Shown here: one piece after another, positions 12,146 through 24,400 of the stretch
Position numbering within the stretch: position 1 is the stretch's first letter
Layout: the number at the start of each line of letters is the position of its first letter
NCBI RefSeq assembly: GCF_032854445.1
Contig: NC_088301.1
Coordinates: 1,304,001 to 1,368,000 of the forward strand
Length of the DNA stretch: 64,000 bases
Direction of reading: 5' to 3'
DNA from: Liolophura sinensis
Taxonomy: Eukaryota > Mollusca > Polyplacophora > Chitonida > Chitonidae
The notes under the pieces: generated by a model
Seen by the model: the letters and a program-made list of their open reading frames with translations, nothing else
Database searches by the model: none
What the model was told of the DNA's origin: nothing
Program-made: the position numbers and the translations under genes

Positions 12146-15007
12146 ATAGAGATATGTAACATGTAGTCCGTAGCTGTAGCATGTCATGACCAGATAGAGA
12201 GAGGTAACATGTACTCCGTAGCTGTAGCATCTCATGGCCAGATAGAGATACGTAACATGTACTCCGTAGCTGTAGCATCTCATGGCCACATAGAGATACA
12301 TAACATGTACTCCGTAGCTGTAGCATCTCATGGCCAGATAGAGATACGTAACATGTACTCCGTAGCTGTAGCATCTCATGACCAGATAGAGAGATGTAAC
12401 ATGTACTCTGTGGCTGTAGCATCTCATGGCCAGATAGAGATACGTAACATGTACTCTGTAGTAGCATCTCATGACCAGATAGAGATATGTAACATGTACT
12501 CCGTAGCTGTAGCATCTCATGACCAGATAGAGATATGTAACATGTACTCCGTAGCTGGAGCATCTCATGACCAGATAGATATACATAACATGTACTCTGT
12601 AGTTGTAGCATCTCATGACCAGATAGAGAGATGTAACATGTACTCTGTAGTTGTAGCATCTCATGACCAGATAGAGATATGTAACATGTACTCTGTAGTT
12701 GTAGCATCTCATGACCAGATAGATATACATAACATGTACTCTGTAGTTGTAGCATCTCATGACCAGATAGATATACATAACATGTACTCTGTAGTTGTAG
12801 CATCTCATGATCAGATAGAGATATGTAACATGTACTCTGTAGTTGTAGCATCTCATGACCAGATAGAGATATGTAACATGTACTGCATGGCTGTAGCATC
12901 TCATGACCAGATAGAGATACGTAACCTGTACTCTGTAGTTGTAGCATCTCATGACCAGATAGAGGTATGTAACATGTACTCCGTAGTTGTAGCATCTCAT
13001 GACCAGATAGAGATACGTAACATGTACTCTGTAGTTGTAGCATCTCATGACCAGATAGAGATATGTAATATGTACTCCGTAGTTGTAGCATCTCATGACC
13101 AGATAGATATACATAACATGTACTCCGTTGTTGTAGCATCTCATGACCAGATAGAGATATCTAACATGTACTCTGTAGTTGTAGCATCTCATGACCAGAT
13201 AGAGGTATGTAACATGTACTCCGTAGTTGTAGCATCTCATGACCAGATAGAGATATGTAACATGTACTCTGTAGTTGTAGCATCTCATGACCAGATAGAG
13301 ATATATAACATGTACTCCGTAGTTGTAGCATCTCATGACCAGATAGAGATATGTAACATGTACTCCGTTGTTGTAGTATCTCATGACCAGATAGAGATAT
13401 GTAACATGTACTCCGTAGTTGTAGCATCTCATGACCAGATAGATATACGTAACCTGTACTCTGTAGTTGTAGCATCTCATGACCAGATAGAGGTATGTAA
13501 CATGTACTCCGTAGTTGTAGCATCTCATGACCAGATAGAGATATGTAACATGTACTCCGTAGTTGTAGCATCTCATGACCAGATAGATATACATAACATG
13601 TACTCTGTAGTTGTAGCATCTCATGACCAGATAGAGATATGTAACATGTACTCCGTAGTTGTAGCATCTCATGACCAGATAGATATACATAACATGTACT
13701 CCGTAGTTGTAGCATCTCATGACCAGATAGAGATATGTAACATGTACTCCGTAGTTGTAGCATCTCATGACCAGATAGATATACATAACATGTACTCTGT
13801 AGTTGTAGCATCTCATGACCAGATAGAGATATGTAACATGTACTCCGTAGTTGTAGCATCTCATGACCAGATAGATATACATAACATGTACTCTGTAGTT
13901 GTAGCATCTCATGACCAGATAGAGATATGTAACATGTACTCTGTAGTTGTAGCATCTCATGACCAGATAGAGATATGTAACATGTACTCTGTAGTTGTAG
14001 CATCTCATGACCAGATAGAGATATGTAACATGTACTCCGTAGTTGTAGCATCTCATGACCAGATAGATATACATAACATGTACTCTGTTGTTGTACATCT
14101 CATGACCAGATAGAGATATGTAACATGTACTCCGTTGTTGTAGCATCTCATGACCAGATAGATATACATAACATGTACTCTGTAGTTGTAGCATCTCATG
14201 ACCAGATAGAGATATGTAACATGTACTCCGTAGTTGTAGCATCTCATGACCAGATAGATATACATAACATGTACTCCGTAGTTGTAGCTTCTCATGACCA
14301 GATAGAGATATGTAACATGTACTCCGTAGTTGTAGCATCTCATGACCAGATAGCTATACATAACATGTACTCTGTAGTTGTAGCATCTCATGACCAGATA
14401 GAGATATGTAACATGTACTCTGTAGTTGTAGCATCTCATGACCAGATAGATATACATAACATGTACTCCGTAGTTGTAGCATCTCATGACCAGATAGAGA
14501 TATGTAACATGTACTCCGTAGTTGTAGCATCTCATGACCAGATAGATATACATAACATGTACTCTGTAGTTGTAGCATCTCATGACCAGATAGAGATATG
14601 TAACATGTACTCCGTAGTTGTAGCATCTCATGACCAGATAGATATACATAACATGTACTCTGTAGTTGTAGCATCTCATGACCAGATAGAGATATGTAAC
14701 ATGTACTCTGTAGTTGTAGCATCTCATGACCAGATAGAGATATGTAACATGTACTCTGTAGTTGTAGCATCTCATGACCAGATAGAGATATGTAACATGT
14801 ACTCCGTAGTTGTAGCATCTCATGACCAGATAGATATACATAACATGTACTCTGTTGTTGTACATCTCATGACCAGATAGAGATATGTAACATGTACTCC
14901 GTTGTTGTACATCTCATGACCAGATAGTGAGATGTAACATATAATCCGTAGCTGTAGCATCTCATGACCAGATAGAGGTATGAAACATATACTCTGTAGT
15001 TGTAGCA
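12146..15007. repeat. 48-bp satellite A, about 60 copies
   Basis: The unit reads agttgtagcatctcatgacc / agatagagatatgtaacatg / tactccgt. Two forms alternate through much of the array (agagatatgtaac and agatatacataac), giving a 96-bp dimer. Because 48 is divisible by 3 and few stops occur, ORFs of 250-730 codons run on both strands, for example 12209-14113 (+) and 12140-14338 (-). None has non-repeat protein sequence, so I do not call genes. A 47-bp unit variant occurs at about 14087 and again 767 bp later, marking an internal duplication. Confidence 0.97.
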
Positions 15008-15276
15008 GGTAATTTCAGTGATGTAAAGTGTTGTCCTTGGCTGAACAAGAGGCAGGCTTTAGTACACTGGCCAAGAATCCTTAAGAGTGGTCACTGGAGA
15101 GCACGAATGAAGCTATACTTGTTCAAATCCTGCTCACACTGGCTGGATTTTGGTGTTAATTCAGGGTGTTAGTCTACTAATGTCCTAGATGGGGTGTAAT
15201 GTCTTTTTCTGTCTTGTATTAAGCATTCTTTTCTGATTGGTAGATTGACCCATGGCTTTTATTGCTCTGTTTTCAG

Positions 15277-15423
15277 AATCTCAGTGTCCCATTGGGCAGT
15301 TTGGACCACAATGTAGCTACGAGTGTCACTGTGACGGAATATGTGATGCAGAGACCGGAGTGTGTGGAGGGAAGTGCCGTAACACGGCCGACCAGAAATG
15401 GGCTGGTCCCACATGTCAACTTG
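15277..15423 (+). CDS. Exon a: EGF/MEGF-type module 1
   Basis: The 147-nt exon lies between acceptor ...tgttttcag and donor gtaagt, phase 1 at both ends, so it could be added or skipped without a frameshift. It encodes residues 1-48, with eight cysteines in the MEGF/laminin-EGF spacing starting [10 protein letters not shown] and ending WAGPTC. The preceding ATG at 15252 is intronic and is not a credible start. As the first visible coding exon it needs an upstream partner ending in phase 1, which I could not find. Confidence 0.87.
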
Positions 15424-18400
15424 GTAAGTCAGAGCAATTTAGAAATTTCATTGACTGCATCCTCAGACCACATGTGCATGGCATTAGCAGAGGAGTTGAA
15501 CTAAGTACTGTTCTGAATCTTTAGGAAATCTAATTAAGGTACCTGTGATCCCTGCACACACAGGTGTGTTACAAGTGGAGTTTGAATATGTTCTGTTCGA
15601 ATTACATGTTTACAGTGTATTGTTAATCTCACTGTAACTTTTTGAAGATTGTGGCTAATATATCAAAGACATTATCAAGGCCACAGTTTTTCATAATTTG
15701 ATAATGTAATGAATATTGTGTCAGTATTTGTATTAATCTCTGGTAGGACAGCTGTAGAGAGACTCCACTGGGAGGTGACAAATGACAATGGCCACTTTTT
15801 CAGTCCTGTTATTTCATTTTCATTGTAAGACCCAGATTTAATCTGAAGCTATCAGTATTTAATGAGAGTAGACCAGGAACCAGGCCTATACATGTATATG
15901 TTTCAGGGGAGACCTATAGAGTCTTTAGGCTGCTAAGTCTTGTTTAATCTCTCTTCACAGCTCTCTACCCGCAAAGTAATTAACCTGGCTCTTTAGGGGC
16001 CGTCTTACATTATCTATTTTTGGCCTGTCCAAATAAGAACATGAGACTGGGCAAATTTGCTTGGCTCATGTGATTTTGTTGGGTACATATGTTAGGCAAC
16101 TGAAGGCCGTCTTGGCCAGCTGTGCATGGGCTTCTTATTAATTACCTGGAGCTTTTTCATATAGCTTCTCTCTCCCCACCAACCCCCCAATCCCCAGCAC
16201 AGTCTGAGCCTTGTTATCTGACTGATTTTGTCTAAAGCAGTCCTGTGATTAAGAACCTGTCATCAGTCTACCATTAGTGCTGTAAAATCAGAAGTTCTCA
16301 AATATAATAGTCAGGATTGAACCAAAATTACAGTTGCTGCTTGTACATGGATATGAAGTCCACATGCTGCTGTTTGTCTGCATGGGCAGTAACTGTGCTA
16401 ATTTGTCCTGTCAGCATGCTGCAGCTTGAGCAGGGGACTAATTATGAATTAGGCTACTCCATGTCAGACATAACATGAGTATGCCAGACGTATAATAACC
16501 TCAGATTGCACATCTGAATATTTTGTAGGTTGAAAATGTGAAACAGATTTGTGAAACAAGTATGTGGAATACATGTTTTTTTTTGTCTAATTTTCACCTG
16601 GAATTACATGCACAGCATTGTCTATGTACATGCACCTGTGTGACAGACGTGTTAATTACATGTACCTCCACACATCTGACACATGATGAAATATTAAATG
16701 TGCAAGGATTCGTAAATTGTAAGACTAAATTTGTTATACTGTTGGGCAGAATTTTTAGCCAATCTACAATTCTAACAGATGACAGGTTATCAATCAGTGT
16801 TTTTTCTGGTCAGACTGACATGGCTGAGGGGCAGTGGCACAACCTCAGCACAGTTACCCCTCGTATAGGGACAGCCAGATTTTCAGGTTTACACCAGTCC
16901 TGTCTTAATGACTTCTGTGTGTGATTTAATCTAGTGCTATCTGTATTCTTCTAACAGGATATTCTCTAGTGTGATTCCATGTGTAAAATTTGCCACCTTT
17001 AAAGGAGAAGAAAACTTAAAACAATGACACTGTAGACTGAAATGAGCACATTTTGGTGGTGCCTGCTGCATAATTTTGTGATTTTTTTCCTCGCCACACA
17101 CGTAAAGCCTGAAAACGGCAAAGCTGGCATAAGTCGCATCCTCCATCTTTAACACTGCATAATTTATGCTGGGGGTGTGTCACCTCTCAGCCAGTGAGTG
17201 TTGTTAAAACTGTCGGCTTGTTCGTGTAAACTCGGAACCTATGTCCAACATTCCGGTTTCCTGATCGTCAAGCGGAAAATGAACTGTACTGTTTGCTACC
17301 TTCTGGGAAGAAGAGTTCTACCAGGAATGTGTGAAACGCACTTTGGTGGTTTCCGATAGCAATTTTCCTCCTATACGGAAGACTTCAGGACTAGTTCTTA
17401 GGGAAAATGGAGTCGCCAACAGCAGATTTTGGCGGTGACTTTATTTATAATTTATCAACTTGAGATAAATGTTAGAATTTTTTTTGTGGCATGCACTTGC
17501 GAGGAAATGCATACTCTTTTTCAATGGTATATGTTTGATATTTAAATATTCTTCTCCTTTTAACTGGCTGCATGCCATCACATACCCCCCATAGCCCTCC
17601 CCCCCACACCCCCCACCCACCCCGGCATTTGTTCTCATTCCTGTGTAGCATTATGCAGAGGGCAGAATTTGTTCATGTCTCTGCTCAAGACATTTTACAA
17701 AATAAAAATGTAAAATGGGAGGTAAATGAAAAAAGTACCAAAATATAAAAAAATGTCTGTCTTATTAACTAGCCTGTAGGTAGTTTTATTTCAGAAAGTA
17801 AGATCCTCAGGTAAGACAAAAAAAAGGCTTTATTATTAAAATTGACAATAAACACACATCTGCACATGTAATAATTGAGCCTAGTTTTGATTTCCACAAT
17901 ATCCTTGCATTATTTGGCCAGTGCCGTGCACTGCTGTAGGTGATAACAGGTTTCACAAACTAGGGCTGTATTACCAGAACTTCAGCTGTCTCGAACTGGC
18001 GTTATTGCAGCTGTACAGTGAAACTGAAAGTGAATAGTGGTGTATGTCTCCCTCTATGATGCTGGCTGTCATCGTATCAATAAAATGTTCTCGAAAATGG
18101 CATAAACACCGCTCAAATAAATAATAAATAAACAGATAAATAAATTGGTAGATAAATAAACAGTTGTGCATGTATATTGGTGCATGCTCATGTGTACATG
18201 AATTCAGCATAGTAAAACACGCTCATTTCTGTGGAACTGTGATCAGCTGTGTCACTGAACATCTACATGTACATAATTATTATGACATTCTCCCTCACTC
18301 TCAAATTTACCAAATATTTTCTTCCTTTGTGCTGAATGTGAACAATTTTGTGTATATGTTAAAAAAGAACTGACCTCCTTGTAACAAGCTCCCTAAACTT

Positions 18401-21400
18401 GCTGTTCTCACTTGATATATTTTTTCCTTTGTTTGTTTTTTGCATTCCTTTTTTTTTCTTTGATGGCCTGGGGAGTAGCTGTGCATGTCTAGCTGAATAG
18501 ACGGAATGCCTGCACTGGTAGTTTTGGACATACCCAGTCAGCACTGTAAATGAAGATAACATATGTAAGAGTCAACCTATCATGTGTGGGTGGGGGTGTG
18601 GGTGGAATGTTTGTTCCATAGCTAGTACATGCTTGAGCTTAAGGGAGTGTCAAGGCTGGAATATACAGGTTAAGATTGCATGGAATCCTTGATTCAATCA
18701 AAGTACAGGTACTTAGACAGGTATTGAAATACACTGTGTAATCCATTATATTCAGAAAGATAGCGCCCCTCTCTGGCGTGTTTATGTACATACATGTATA
18801 CCCGTAGCTGCTGCGCCATTCTCTGATGTCATCGTCTCAGGTGCATTTCTGTAGCCTGATTGTCCGCAACTGAAGTCTCTTGACAGAGCAGTTATAACAT
18901 ATATCAGTTATAACATATCAGTTATAACATATATCAGTTATAACATATCAGTTATAACATATATCAGTTATAACATATCAGTTATAACATATATCAGTTA
19001 TAACATATCAGTTATAACATATATCAGTTATAACATATCAGTTATAACATATATCAGTTATAACATATCAGTTATAACATATATCAGTTATAACATATCA
19101 GTTATAACATATATCAGATTGTAATTATTATACATGTAGAAAGGAAATATGAAAACAGATCAAAGCAACAGTACTTGTATTTAATACATGTATTTGTGAG
19201 AAGTTCAGGCACGTCTACATGAAATGAATACATGTATTTATGAGAAGTTCAGGCACATGTACGTGTAGTCAATACATGTATTTAATACATGTATTTATGA
19301 GAAGTTCAGGCACATGTACGTGTAGTCAATACATGTATTTATGAGAAGTTCAGGCACATGTATATGTAGTTAACTCATGTATTTATGAGAAGTTCAGGCA
19401 CGTGTACATGTAGTGAATACATGTATTTATGAGAAGTTCAGGCACATGTACATGTATTGAATACATGTATTTATGAGAAGTTCAGGCACGTGTACATGTA
19501 GTGAATACATGTATTTATGAGAAGTTCAGGCACATGTATATGTAGTTAACTCATGTATTTATGAGAAGTTCAGGCACGTGTACGTGTATAGTGAATACAT
19601 GTATTTATGAGAAGTTCAGGCACGTGTACGTGTATATGTAGCCCAAGAACAATGTGCATCAACATGTATTGTGTCAATCTGGATCAGTTGTTCAGTCAGA
19701 AGTAGTTTGATCAAACTTCGCTATGCCCTTAAAGTGAAAGAAAAGTAGATATTAGCATGTGCTGGCATTTGATGAATGTCGCTCTGGTACTGAGTACGAT
19801 TAAAACTGAAAACAATGAAAAACTTAGCATGTTACTTGATAAAGAATGAGTGACTGGTGCCAATAATGGTAAATTCATATGTTTAAAAGTAGTCATCAGT
19901 GATTCGAAAAGAAGTCATATGTGTTTGAGAACTGTTCACGGTAGATGCGAAAGTAATCTTCTTACACAGTGATAATCTATCCCCCGTTGTTTTAATCTCT
20001 GATCCAGATCACGAGGATTAGCGACACCTCAGGAAACAAAGGAGGATTAAAGCCACCCATGATGATACCTGTTTGATGTGCTTGAATAATTTCGGCCATA
20101 TTATATCTTGGAAAATTTTTAGATTTTAAGATTTGTTTTTCATTAATGTATTAAATACGCGAAAATTAATTCCCGCAAACATATTTTTGGAGACAATCTG
20201 CGAAAAAAATAATAAGTACTTTACAGTACCTTTCCGTTTGACTTCAGCTGACAACAATCAGCCACATTACTCAAGCCGAAATCCAAATTTCAATTAATCG
20301 CTAGCCATGCATGTAAAGTCAGGGTATGATACCGCTGTTTAATATTTGCAATTTCTAGGAGAATATCACAGCATTTAACCTTATCTGTCCGTATTCTTTC
20401 GATCTCTGTTACACTTTCTGCTTTTATATCGGTTCCGTGCAGTATCTTGCACATAACAAATGATGTGATTGGCTCTCATAAGCATATTGACCAATCGGCT
20501 TCGTCGTGACAAGCTATAAATGAAAGAAATCAGCTCACGGGCTGGGCTGTCCTTACCTCTGTACTGACGTGTAAACAAAGTGAGCGTTTGTCAGCCTCTG
20601 CAACTTACTTGTTAGGTAGTTCATGTTGTTTAGGACATCACTATTAGTACAGCTGTTAGCAAGGGTGTTGTGAAGTGGGATGGTCTGGACTGTACATGTA
20701 TTTATTTATTAATTTTGGCCAGTTGAAAGTTGACATTGTTTTTCTGCAAAATCTTTATGTCGTCTATGCAATAATGAGTGATTTCCAGGTGTACAAATAT
20801 TCATGTGGTCAGCTCTTAATTACTTACCGTTCATGACACTGACATCAGTGGTACAGATACATAGAACACCCAGTTCTGTACATTGATAACTGTCGCCACA
20901 AATGGGAATATGTGAACCTTCTGCGCCTACTTGAGCTACCCACTTATGTCCAGAGTGAACAAGCAGAATATTGGCCAGGGACACTGGGAGAAGGGATGTC
21001 ATTACACACTAGTACATTCGCAGAAGCGTTTTCGTTTTTATATTGACTGTGCTTTTTTGGTTATTCTTTACTCATAATAATGTATGTCATGAATTTAGAG
21101 ATCTGGAATGAAACAGTAAAATACTGACAACAGGTTTTCTTTGGTTTAATCAATTTACTATACCACCAAATAATCTTAAATCAGGTGCGACACAGTGGAG
21201 GAAGTGGTGCATGGAACACAAGTCTAAATTTCAGAAACAAATTGTTAAAACTTACCCTTTTGTTGTGAGGGTGCCATATTTGAAGGTAAGTTGGTATTTC
21301 AAATGTTGTAAACAGCCAGACAATTCAGTTTATCATTGTGGTGAATTTGTTGGTAAAAAGTATGTTAACGGTTACCTGTACATCATCATTATAAACATGC

Positions 21401-24400
21401 CAAATGACGGTAAGATGCTGTACCTGTACATTATCACTACAAACATGCCAGATGAAGGCAAGATGCTGTACCTGTACATCATCATTATAAACATGCCAAA
21501 TAACGGTAAGATGCTGTACCTGTACATCATCACTATAAACATGCCAGATGAAGGCAAGATGCTGTACCTGTACATCATCATTATAAACATGCCAAATAAC
21601 GGTAAGATGCTGTACCTGTACATCATCATTATAAACATGCCAAATAACGGTAAGATGCTGTACCTGTACATTATCACTACAAACATGCCAAATAACGGTA
21701 AGATGCTGTACCTGTACATCATCACTACAAACATGCCAGATGAAGGTAAGATGCTGTACCTGTACATCATCATTATAAACATGCCAAATAACGGTAAGAT
21801 GCTGTACCTGTACATTATCACTACAAACATGCCAGATGAAGGTAAGATGCTGTACCTGTACATCATCACTATAAACATGTCAGATGAAGGTAAGATGCTG
21901 TACCTGTACATCATCACTATAAACATGTCAGATGAAGGCAAGATGCTGTACCTGTACATCATCACTACAAACATGCCAGATGAAGGCAAGATGCTGTACC
22001 TGTACATTATCACTACAAACATGCCAGATGAAGGCAAGATGCTGTACCTGTACATCATCATTATAAACATGCCAGATGAAGGCAAGATGCTGTACCTGTA
22101 CATCATCACTATAAACATGCCAGATGAAGGTAAGATGCTGTACCTGTACATCATCATTATAAACATGCCAGATGAAGGTAAGATGCTGTACCTGTACATC
22201 ATCATTATAAACATGCCAAATAACGGTAAGATGCTGTACCTGTACATTATCACTACAAACATGCCAAATGACGGTAAGATGCTGTACCTGTACATTATCA
22301 CTACAAACATGCCAGATGAAGGTAAGATGCTGTACCTGTACATCATCATTATAAACATGCCAAATAACGGTAAGATGCTGTACCTGTACATCATCACTAT
22401 AAACATGCCAAATGAGGGTAAGATGCTGTACCTGTACATCATCACTATAAACATGCCAGATGAAGGCAAGATGCTGTACCTGTACATCATCACTATAAAC
22501 ATGCCAGATGAAGGCAAGATGCTGTACCTGTACATCATCACTATAAACATGCCAGATGAAGGCAAGATGCTGTACCTGTACATCATCACTATAAACATGC
22601 CAGATGAAGGCAAGATGCTGTACCTGTACATCATCACTATAAACATGCCAGATGAAGGCAAGATGCTGTACCTGTACATCATCACTATAAACATGCCAGA
22701 TGAAGGCAAGATGCTGTACCTGTACATCATCACTATAAACATGCCAGATGAAGGTAAGATGCTGTACCTGTACATCATCACTATAAACATGCCAGATGAA
22801 GGCAAGATGCTGTACCTGTACATCATCACTATAAACATGCCAGATGAAGGCAAGATGCTGTACCTGTACATAATCATTATAAACATGCCAAATAACGGTA
22901 AGATGCTGTACCTGTACATCATCATTATAAACATGCCAAATAACGGTAAGATGCTGTACCTGTACATTATCACTACAAACATGCCAAATAACGGTAAGAT
23001 GCTGTACCTGTACATCATCACTACAAACATGCCAGATGAAGGTAAGATGCTGTACCTGTACATCATCATTATAAACATGCCAAATAACGGTAAGATGCTG
23101 TACCTGTACATTATCACTACAAACATGCCAGATGAAGGTAAGATGCTGTACCTGTACATCATCACTATAAACATGTCAGATGAAGGTAAGATGCTGTACC
23201 TGTACATCATCACTATAAACATGTCAGATGAAGGCAAGATGCTGTACCTGTACATCATCACTACAAACATGCCAGATGAAGGCAAGATGCTGTACCTGTA
23301 CATTATCACTACAAACATGCCAGATGAAGGCAAGATGCTGTACCTGTACATCATCATTATAAACATGCCAGATGAAGGCAAGATGCTGTACCTGTACATC
23401 ATCACTATAAACATGCCAGATGAAGGTAAGATGCTGTACCTGTACATCATCACTATAAACATGCCAGATGAAGGCAAGATGCTGTACCTGTACATCATCA
23501 CTATAAACATGCCAGATGAAGGCAAGATGCTATACCTGTACATTATCACTAGAAACATGGGAACTGAAGGTAAGATGAAGGTTTACACTACACATTGGCT
23601 CCATTGTTTGCCATGGGTCATTCTTCCTACGTACCCACCAGTTTGCTAGCGGATCAGAGGTGTTCAAGTAAGGTGGACCGGGTGTTCAGGTGATGTATAT
23701 CAGGTGATAAAGTGATGTACTAATTTTGTAGATTCCATATAATAATTGACTGCTTTACTCATTGGGAAATCGTACCTGTATGCCCATAGTCCAGGTCTCT
23801 ACCATTTAAGCTATTGGGAAGCTTGTCCTGCTACACTCTTCTGAGGAAGCCAGGTAAGGCCATCATCATACCATGCTTTCTTGTCTCAGTCATAATGCCC
23901 TTTGTCCCAGCTGCTTGAAACAACTAAAGATAAACATGTTACCATTTTCAGTATAGCAGATTTAACTTTACAAGCTACTGGTTTTATTTTTGGTAGCAAA
24001 TTTGTTATTTGCAATAATCAGAAAATATTTATTAAAGCTTCCAAATGAATTCCTTCATGTATTTGCACAAAATTATTTATTTAAACCAATACATAGTACA
24101 TTGTGTGTTTTTTTTTGTGTTGAGAAATATCATTTTCATCAATAGATTAAGCTCTGTTGGTTAAAGTGTTGGAAGACTGTGTAAAAACTCTGTTCTAAAA
24201 ACTTGAGAAACTAAATTGGTTAATGCAAGCATAAACGATAATACAAAGTAAATGTACGTGGTAAGCTGATGTAGTTTGTCACGACACCATGTGTAATGGA
24301 TAACATCTTAAGGGCTTCTTCGCATAACACCATATTAGTAGCACTAATATATTAGTGAAATACAGAGTCTTACAAACCTATTCACGTGTGTCGCATACGT

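Noticed and set aside
12140-14865. Very long ORFs (up to 732 codons) on both strands
   Set aside because: They consist only of 48-bp satellite units and overlap in several frames; no unique protein sequence, splice context or known domain.
16538-16924. 128-codon ORF as an extra exon
   Set aside because: No domain, no suitable acceptor/donor in the required phase 1, and low-complexity start.
21211-23649. 812-codon + strand ORF and 728-codon - strand ORF
   Set aside because: Almost entirely the 48-bp satellite B; the unique N-terminal ~55 codons show no signal peptide or domain and lie inside an intron of the phosphatase gene.
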